NCBI GenBank assembly: GCA_003552565.1
Contig: PUNB01000194.1
Location: 1 to 9,986 of the forward strand
Length of the DNA: 9,986 nucleotides
Origin: Lentisphaerota bacterium
GTDB taxonomy: Bacteria; Verrucomicrobiota; Lentisphaeria; Oligosphaerales; PUNB01
Direction: 5' to 3'
The notes beneath the pieces were generated by a model. That model was not told where the DNA came from. It saw only the letters and a program-made list of their open reading frames with translations, and did no database searches. Below, one piece after another: positions 5,490 through 9,986 of the stretch; the first letter of the stretch is position 1, and every line of letters begins with the position of its first letter. A program made the translations under genes and the position numbers.

Positions 5490-7016
5490 CTAGCGCAGAA
5501 CCATGGCGCAGTCTCGCACCAGCAGTTCCCCTTCCAGCCGCGCCCGCAGCACGTATCGGACCGTGCCTTCAGCCGCGAATTCAGCGCAGGTGGCGGCCCG
5601 CGGACTCCAGCGGCCAAGCTCGGTCAAATCATGAATCGTGCTGGTGTTCAGCCTGCGGACACTGCCGTCGGGGGCGGTGTACTCACTGAAAATTTCGGCG
5701 TATCCCTGCCGCACCGCCTGATTGAAAAAAGTGGCCCGCACCTGCACTCGCTGGCCTTTTTCAACTGACACCGGCGGCGAGTACAATTTCACCGTTTTTT
5801 CCGGGTTGCCGGAGGTGATCAGAAAACGCACTTCTTCCCCCTCCCATGTCAGCACCACTTCCTGTGACTCCGGATCTTCCACCCGCACTGACCAGTTTTG
5901 GAGTCGAAAATCGGGAGAGACAAGCTGTCGCTTTGGATCTTCAAAAATTCCTTCCCCGCCATTCGCCGGCACTCCGGGCATGGTTAAAAGCAACGTTCCC
6001 GGCTCTCTACCGAGGGCCGACCAGGAAGCCTGTTCCGCTTCAACGACCAAGGCCGGATCCTCCGCCGCTTCCAATACAATGGGAGGGGTTCCCCTGACAA
6101 ACATGAAGACCGCCAGAACCGCCAACGCCGCCAACGCCGCTGACAACATGGCCAGCCGCCGGTTGCTCTTTTTCAGTTTTCCGAGGTTGGTGCGCAAATC
6201 CTGAATATCATTTTCAGCAACGGCCACTTCTCTTTCCTCGGGCGGTTTAAAACTGATCATTTCCCGCAGAGGCCGACGCCGTAAACTCTGATCCAGATGA
6301 ATAAAAGTACTGCCGGACGCGGCCGGCAGGCCGGCCTTCAGAAGCTCTTCCAGATAAGCATCTATGTCGAAGGGGACTTTCCGAAAAAACAGACTGTTTT
6401 CTTCGGTGTCGAAGATTACATAAGACGCCCGCACATCGTTATCCCGAGGCTGGCCGACGGAGCCGACATTGACCAAGTAACGCTTGCCCTCCTCCAGGCC
6501 GAAATCCAGCGGTTCCAGCCAATGCGGCACCCCGCTGGCGCCAAGCACAAACAAGCCGGGCACATGACTGTGTCCGGTAAACAAGAGCTGCTCCGCAGCG
6601 GCGTTGAAAGAAGTCAGCGCCGCAGAATCATCAAAGATGTAATTGAACACCGCGGGAGCGCTGAACTCCGCGTGGGCGCAGGAAAAACAGTCATCCCGCA
6701 AAACCAGAGGCAGTCGATTAAACAGTTCATAAGAGCTGGAATCGAGCTGACCGGCGGTCCAGTCGATAATCCTTTTAGCCTCATCCCGAAAACAATCCGA
6801 ACTCAGACGTTCGGCGATGACCGCGTCATGATTGCCGAGAACGAAATGGTCAATGCGCGTGTAGGCAATTTCCAAAGTCTCCGCCGGCGCCGGTCCGTAG
6901 CCGACAAAATCCCCCAGACAAATCAGCCTGTCCGCTCCAGTCACCCGGATATCCGTCAATACCGCGTTAAGCGCCTGACGGTTGGCGTGCAGATCGGAAA
7001 AAATTGCATAGCGCAT
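5490..7016 (-). CDS. Membrane-anchored calcineurin-like metallophosphoesterase with a C-terminal beta-rich domain
   Basis: In this 508-residue protein, residues 1-215 form a YfcE/MJ0936-type metallophosphoesterase domain. The metal-site motifs are SDLHAN (Asp8, His10), GDFVGYGP (Asp36), GNHD (Asn62, His63), AHAE (His115) and GHSH (His149, His151), followed by NVGSVGQPRD (183-192). The set is complete, so it is probably an active two-metal phosphodiesterase or phosphatase; the substrate is unknown. A charged, possibly coiled-coil stretch (265-287, ending KLKKSNRR) precedes one membrane helix (about 288-307). About 200 residues follow that are rich in predicted beta strands and match no family I can name. 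By the positive-inside rule the enzyme should be cytoplasmic and the C-terminal part periplasmic or external. Family members are usually 160-250 residues, so this is a large extension. AAAGGAG (7034-7028) lies 11 nt before the ATG. The gene stands alone, flanked by repeats. Confidence 0.88.
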   Translation of the reverse strand: MRYAIFSDLHANRQALNAVLTDIRVTGADRLICLGDFVGYGPAPAETLEIAYTRIDHFVLGNHDAVIAERLSSDCFRDEAKRIIDWTAGQLDSSSYELFNRLPLVLRDDCFSCAHAEFSAPAVFNYIFDDSAALTSFNAAAEQLLFTGHSHVPGLFVLGASGVPHWLEPLDFGLEEGKRYLVNVGSVGQPRDNDVRASYVIFDTEENSLFFRKVPFDIDAYLEELLKAGLPAASGSTFIHLDQSLRRRPLREMISFKPPEEREVAVAENDIQDLRTNLGKLKKSNRRLAMLSAALAALAVLAVFMFVRGTPPIVLEAAEDPALVVEAEQASWSALGREPGTLLLTMPGVPANGGEGIFEDPKRQLVSPDFRLQNWSVRVEDPESQEVVLTWEGEEVRFLITSGNPEKTVKLYSPPVSVEKGQRVQVRATFFNQAVRQGYAEIFSEYTAPDGSVRRLNTSTIHDLTELGRWSPRAATCAEFAAEGTVRYVLRARLEGELLVRDCAMVLR

Positions 7017-7046
7017 GTGGCCTCAAGCTCCTTTAATTATGGAAGT

Positions 7047-7227
7047 GCTTGTATGAAACACAATTCTGAATGTTGAATATTGAATGATGACTTTTGAAGT
7101 GGAACTGTCTGGTCTGTCCGAAACTCAACATTCAGAATTCAAAATTCAAAATTCATTATTAGTGTTCCCTGTTTCTTCTACGGGGTATCCGGCGCCGCGC
7201 GCCGGCGGAAGTGCTTATGTGAGACTT
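7047..7227 (-). repeat. Intergenic repeat module D, inverted relative to A-C
   Basis: Read on the minus strand, AAGTCTCACATAAGC (7227-7213) leads through ACTTCCG into a perfect 7-bp hairpin (7205-7189: CCGGCGC, loop GCG, GCGCCGG). ATACCCCG follows, then a spacer of about 120 bp, and then a degenerate 12-mer TTTCATACAAGC (7058-7047). ACTTCC follows both 12-mers. The distal 12-mer lies just upstream of the phosphoesterase ribosome site. The same 12-mer, hairpin, spacer, 12-mer order as in A-C, but on the other strand, argues for a defined unit. Confidence 0.75.
7062..7139. repeat. Perfect 15-bp inverted repeat upstream of the phosphoesterase gene
   Basis: AATTCTGAATGTTGA (7062-7076) and TCAACATTCAGAATT (7125-7139) are exact reverse complements separated by 48 bp. 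Both arms lie in AT-rich sequence made of TTGAAT/ATTCAA variants. The repeat begins 46 bp before the phosphoesterase ATG and would be in the 5' leader if the promoter is further upstream. Confidence 0.85.
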
Positions 7228-7264
7228 CGTTGTTTTAGGCGCCCCTGTTGAAAATCTTAAAAAC

Positions 7265-7294
7265 CACGGATGGACACGGATTAACACTGATAAC
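7265..7294 (+). repeat. 10-bp tandem repeat, three units (CACGGATNNN)
   Basis: Three units in exact 10-bp steps: CACGGATGGA, CACGGATTAA and CACTGATAAC. From memory, CACGGAT-containing intergenic runs of this style occur in several environmental bacterial groups. Its role is unknown. Confidence 0.75.
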
Positions 7295-7334
7295 GATTAA
7301 GGAATATTCGGCTCGCACCCGAAACCTGATGTCC

Positions 7335-7407
7335 TTTCACACAAGCCTCCGGCCCCGGGGCGAAACCGATGTGTTTTTTTTTGACTAGCGACAAGCGACT
7401 AGCGACA
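7335..7407 (+). repeat. Isolated 12-mer with GC-rich tail, T-run and heptamer array
   Basis: TTTCACACAAGC (7335-7346) is an exact match to the family 12-mer. The usual hairpin is replaced by CTCCGGCCCCGGGGCG. A T9 run (7374-7382) and a GACTAGC/GACAAGC/GACTAGC heptamer array (7383-7407) follow. This looks like a worn or recombined repeat unit. Confidence 0.6.
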
Positions 7408-7477
7408 ATTGTAATGTGTCGAACAATTGATGAATTCGCCCTTGTGAAAAACGAAGAATGAAGCACGACAAACCGTG

Positions 7478-7650
7478 TTTCACACAAGCCTAACCGCCGG
7501 CGCGGTGCGCCGGGTACCCCGAGGGAGAGACTGTCACTGTATAAAAAACCTTGTCTCGCACCTTGTCTCGCACCTTGTCCTGTGTTTCTTGACTTTGGAA
7601 TTCAGAGACACTTGAACAATGAAACCTGAAAACGCGAGTCTCACACAAGC
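7478..7650 (+). repeat. Intergenic repeat module C, best-preserved copy
   Basis: TTTCACACAAGC (7478-7489) leads to a perfect hairpin at 7497-7513 (CCGGCGC, loop GGT, GCGCCGG). GTACCCCGAGGGAGAGACT follows, then a spacer, then TCTCACACAAGC (7639-7650). The spacer core 7541-7602 matches module B 4877-4926 except for a few substitutions and one extra 12-bp unit: CCTTGTCTCGCA is present twice in tandem (7549-7560, 7561-7572) where module B has it once. The module ends 26 bp from the helicase stop codon. Confidence 0.8.
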
Positions 7651-7675
7651 CCAATCGGAATCTCGGAGTGTCAGG

Positions 7676-9739
7676 TTAAGGTTCAACCGAGAACATTTCC
7701 TTCAGCTTCCGCATGTAGTCGGCGGCCTCTTCGGAGGATGCCGCCTGGAACGCGTTTTCCGGGTCGGTTTCAATGCTGTGGCGTACCGGTATTTCCCGTA
7801 AAAAAAGCGAGGGGCGCTGTATTCGGGGAGTTCCCTGGACCCTTCTTTTCACTGTGTGAGTCAAATACAATTCTTCCCGCGCCCGAGTGGCGGCCACGTA
7901 AAAAAGGCGCCTTTCTTCCTCCATGCCCCCCTCCTTCAAGCTGTTGTGATGAGGAAACAAATCAGCTTCCATGCCGGCAACAATGACCACGGGAAATTCC
8001 AGTCCTTTGGCGGCGTGCACAGTCATCAGGCCGACCCCCGAATCCGTGGCGGAAGCGTTTTCGACCCGGTCATTCTGATCCCGCAGAGCGAAAGTTTCGA
8101 GGAATCCCCCTAAGTCAGACGCTGAGCCGGAGCGCTCTTCATAATCGGCGGCGCTGTTTATCAGTTCCAGAACATTTTCCCGCCTGTTCGCCGCTTCTTT
8201 CCGGTCACGATATAATCGCATTAAACCATCCAGATAACCAATATCGGCAAGGTAAGCGCGAATTTTCTCCGCCATGCCGCCAGGCTGGCCGAAGCGCCGC
8301 CGATAACGCTCAATACAATCAGCCAGTTCGCGCACCGCCGCACCGGCGGCGGAAGACAAGGTATTGACAAATTCATCCTCGACCAGAAGCTCCTGCAGAG
8401 GCCGGCCCGAAAGTTTCCGCAGCTCAAGGAGCCGCTCCACCGCTTTTCCGCCGATACCCCTGGGCGGCACGTTGAGCACCCTTAAGAGGCTCTGGTCATC
8501 AAATCGATTCCATACCAGCTGCAGAAAACTGAGAGCGTCAAGAATATCTTTGCGCTGATAAAACGAGCGGCCGCCGATCAAGTAATATCTCAAATCGGCT
8601 TGTTTCATGGCCTGCTCCAGAGGGCGGGATAAATGATTGGACCGATAGAGTACCGCGAAATCTCTTAGAGAGCCGCCCCGGACGGCCAGCCGTTCACGAA
8701 TCAAGTCAGCAATAAATTCAGCTTCCTTGCTTTCATTTTCCGCCCGCACGACGGTTATTTTATCTCCCTCCCCCTGCTGCGACCACAATGCTTTAACATG
8801 CCTTTTGCCGTTGTTGGCGATCACGTGGTTGGCGGCTTCGAGGATTGTCGTGGTGGAACGATAATTCTGCTCAAGGCGAATCGCCCTGGCGCCGGGAAAA
8901 TGGTTTTGAAAGTCAAGGATATTGCCGACCGCCGCCCCGCGCCAGCCGTATATTGACTGGTCGTCATCTCCCACCACGCACAAATTAGCCCGGCTGCCCG
9001 CCAGCATTGAGGTCATCACGAACTGCGTATGATTAGTGTCCTGGTATTCATCCACCAGCAGATACTTATACTGCTTCCGGCAAGCCTCCAGCAACGAAGG
9101 AAAGTCCCGCCACAAATGCACCACCAGCACCAGGAGGTCGTCGAAGTCAACCATGTTCATTGCTTTCATACGCTCCAAATAGCGGCTGTACACCTCGGCG
9201 AAAGCCAACGGCCAGGAAGTTGTTTTTTCATCGATATCTGCAGGATTGAGCAACCGGTTTTTCGCTCTGCTGACCTCGTGTTTATAACGCTCTGGCGAGA
9301 CTCCTTCCTTTCCCCGCAAAGAAAGTTCGCCGAGGATCATTTTTATCAGGTCCTGGCAATAGTATTCATCCGCGATATCGAAACTTTCAGTATAGCCCAG
9401 GCGGGAAATATGGCGCCGCAGCAGACGCGCCCCGAAAGAATGGAAGGTACAGGCGAGAACTTGTTCCGCCACCTGCGGTGCAACCATTCCAGCTATCCGC
9501 TCTTTCATTTCGCGGGCGGCTTTATTAGTAAAGGTAAGAGCCAGGATATTCGCCGGTTCGACCCCCTGGGCAATAAGCCACGCCACTCGGCAGGTAATAA
9601 CGCGGGTCTTGCCGGTTCCCGCCCCAGCCAGCACCAGCAGCGGCCCGTCAACCGAGCAAACGGCTTCACGCTGCGCAGGGTTCAAATCGGAAAGATCAAT
9701 ATCAGGCGGGTTTCCTCTGGCTTTATCAAGATTCCGCAT
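7676..9739 (-). CDS. Rep/UvrD/PcrA-type superfamily 1A 3'-5' DNA helicase
   Basis: From ATG 9739 the product has 687 residues, close to E. coli Rep (673) and a little shorter than UvrD or PcrA (about 720). All SF1A motifs are present in order: Q motif LNPAQREAV (19-27), Walker A AGAGTGKT (38-45), LTFTNKAA (68-75), CTFHSFG (97-103), Walker B VDEYQDTN (229-236), GDDDQSIYGWRGA (257-269), QNYRST (291-296), LYRSN (364-368), TVHAAKGLEFPVV (573-585) and YVAATRAREEL (614-624). It is therefore expected to be an active ATP-driven helicase in repair or replication restart. The long basic tail with the C-terminal Tudor-like element of PcrA/UvrD appears short or absent. Overall style is nearest Rep/UvrD, and one subfamily cannot be chosen by eye. 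A TTG at 9748 would add three residues, but the ATG is preferred. It overlaps the upstream epimerase gene by 14 nt, with no clear ribosome site, suggesting coupled translation. Confidence 0.95.
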   Translation of the reverse strand: MRNLDKARGNPPDIDLSDLNPAQREAVCSVDGPLLVLAGAGTGKTRVITCRVAWLIAQGVEPANILALTFTNKAAREMKERIAGMVAPQVAEQVLACTFHSFGARLLRRHISRLGYTESFDIADEYYCQDLIKMILGELSLRGKEGVSPERYKHEVSRAKNRLLNPADIDEKTTSWPLAFAEVYSRYLERMKAMNMVDFDDLLVLVVHLWRDFPSLLEACRKQYKYLLVDEYQDTNHTQFVMTSMLAGSRANLCVVGDDDQSIYGWRGAAVGNILDFQNHFPGARAIRLEQNYRSTTTILEAANHVIANNGKRHVKALWSQQGEGDKITVVRAENESKEAEFIADLIRERLAVRGGSLRDFAVLYRSNHLSRPLEQAMKQADLRYYLIGGRSFYQRKDILDALSFLQLVWNRFDDQSLLRVLNVPPRGIGGKAVERLLELRKLSGRPLQELLVEDEFVNTLSSAAGAAVRELADCIERYRRRFGQPGGMAEKIRAYLADIGYLDGLMRLYRDRKEAANRRENVLELINSAADYEERSGSASDLGGFLETFALRDQNDRVENASATDSGVGLMTVHAAKGLEFPVVIVAGMEADLFPHHNSLKEGGMEEERRLFYVAATRAREELYLTHTVKRRVQGTPRIQRPSLFLREIPVRHSIETDPENAFQAASSEEAADYMRKLKEMFSVEP

Positions 9740-9986
9740 TTTTATCAAGAAAAGAACTTACTTCTTTTATCGTTTGAGCAATACTTTTACCAGGCGCCCA
9801 GTCCAGCAAAGCGCGAATTTTCTCTGTTGACGGCACTCGCCGGCGCATGTCCTCGAAACCCGGTTCGTAAGCTTGTTCATAGGGAATGTATTCAATCCTG
9901 GAGTCACTGCCCAACACCTCGATCACTCGCCGAGCCAGCTCCGCGATGCTCAAAGGTTCCTCTGAACCGATATTGTAAATACCGCC
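9726..9986 (-). CDS. NAD(P)-dependent nucleotide-sugar epimerase/dehydratase (extended SDR), C-terminal part
   Basis: The frame is open from the window edge to the TGA at 9728-9726, giving the last 86 residues. YNIGSEEPLSIAELARRV near the start, and PYEQAYEPGFEDMRRRVP followed by KIRALLDWAP, are typical of the C-terminal substrate-binding part of extended short-chain dehydrogenases that act on UDP- or dTDP-sugars, such as 4,6-dehydratases, 4-epimerases and UDP-glucuronate decarboxylases. The Rossmann fold and the catalytic Tyr-x3-Lys lie outside the window, so the exact reaction cannot be told. A cytoplasmic role in making sugar precursors for surface polysaccharide is likely. The end overlaps the start of the helicase gene by 14 nt. 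Confidence 0.85.
   Translation of the reverse strand, partial: GGIYNIGSEEPLSIAELARRVIEVLGSDSRIEYIPYEQAYEPGFEDMRRRVPSTEKIRALLDWAPGKSIAQTIKEVSSFLDKNAES

Larger units (their letters stand above)
7017..7675. other. Repeat-rich, apparently non-coding spacer upstream of the phosphoesterase gene
   Basis: About 660 bp lies between the helicase stop and the phosphoesterase start, both on the minus strand. It holds repeat module D on the minus strand (7047-7227) with a 15-bp inverted repeat inside, a 10-bp tandem array (7265-7294), a 12-mer with a variant GC-rich tail (7335-7362), a T9 run (7374-7382), a heptamer array (7383-7407) and repeat module C (7478-7650). Small open frames here translate the repeats and have no good ribosome site, so I call no gene. 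No firm terminator or promoter was identified. Confidence 0.7.

Noticed and set aside
7036..7063. Sigma-70 promoter (TTGTGT, CATAAT) for the phosphoesterase gene
   Set aside because: The implied transcription start would fall within the ribosome binding site at 7034-7028, and the -35 match is poor.
6297..7076. Plus-strand 259-residue open frame opposite the phosphoesterase gene
   Set aside because: The minus strand encodes a complete metallophosphoesterase motif set here; the plus-strand frame shows no recognisable domain and is a long shadow frame.
7353..7382. Intrinsic terminator formed by CCCCGGGG and the T9 run
   Set aside because: The palindrome leaves no proper loop, the T-run begins about 14 nt after it, and no plus-strand gene ends nearby.
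7281..7487. 68-residue minus-strand open frame between helicase and phosphoesterase
   Set aside because: It runs through the heptamer array and two repeat-family 12-mers, has no good ribosome site and shows no domain.
3785..7650. CRISPR array
   Set aside because: The repeated 12-mer and hairpin units are irregularly spaced, occur on both strands and in three separate spacers, spacers vary widely in length and two share sequence, and no cas gene is present.

Overview
The window looks like chromosomal DNA of a free-living bacterium with mid-range GC. It carries eight protein genes, two of them cut by the window edges, and three intergenic stretches dense in repeats. No rRNA, tRNA, transposase, integrase, phage gene or CRISPR array was seen. 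The lineage cannot be fixed from the sequence. Shine-Dalgarno sites are clear at most genes, and the spacers are full of short hairpins and 7-, 10- and 13-bp tandem repeats of the kind I associate with environmental Gram-negative groups such as the PVC superphylum. That association is an impression, not a result.

Layout. (1) 1-233, minus: start of a flavodoxin-fold iron-sulfur flavoprotein, cut by the left edge. (2) 3753-405, minus: a compact three-gene cluster. It encodes a 70-residue lysine-rich four-cysteine protein, a 657-residue membrane protein made of two fused DUF1538 units, and a 379-residue soluble protein with what look like three consecutive PII (GlnB)-like domains. The last two genes overlap by 8 nt, which suggests translational coupling. 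The natural reading is a cation/proton-type transporter with its own PII-type regulator. (3) 4042-4785, plus: a DeoR-family repressor, alone and divergent from the cluster. (4) 7016-5490, minus: a calcineurin-like phosphoesterase joined through one membrane helix to a probable extracytoplasmic beta-rich domain. (5) 9986-7676, minus: the end of a nucleotide-sugar epimerase/dehydratase, overlapping by 14 nt the start of a Rep/UvrD/PcrA-type DNA helicase.

The intergenic stretches 3754-4041, 4786-5489 and 7017-7675 share one repeat family. A 12-mer (consensus TYTCACAYAAGC) occurs about ten times. It often leads into a GC-rich hairpin (CCGGCGC, 3-nt loop, GCGCCGG) followed by CCCCGAGGGAGAGACT. Copies are arranged as 12-mer, hairpin, variable spacer, 12-mer, on both strands. 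The same stretches hold three perfect 8-bp-stem hairpins and one 7-bp one, an 11-copy CACTTCGTC array, heptanucleotide arrays and a 15-bp inverted repeat.

The two most interesting items are the fused DUF1538 transporter coupled to a single-chain, possibly pseudo-trimeric PII protein, and the modular intergenic repeat family. Everything was read by eye; no search or folding was run.
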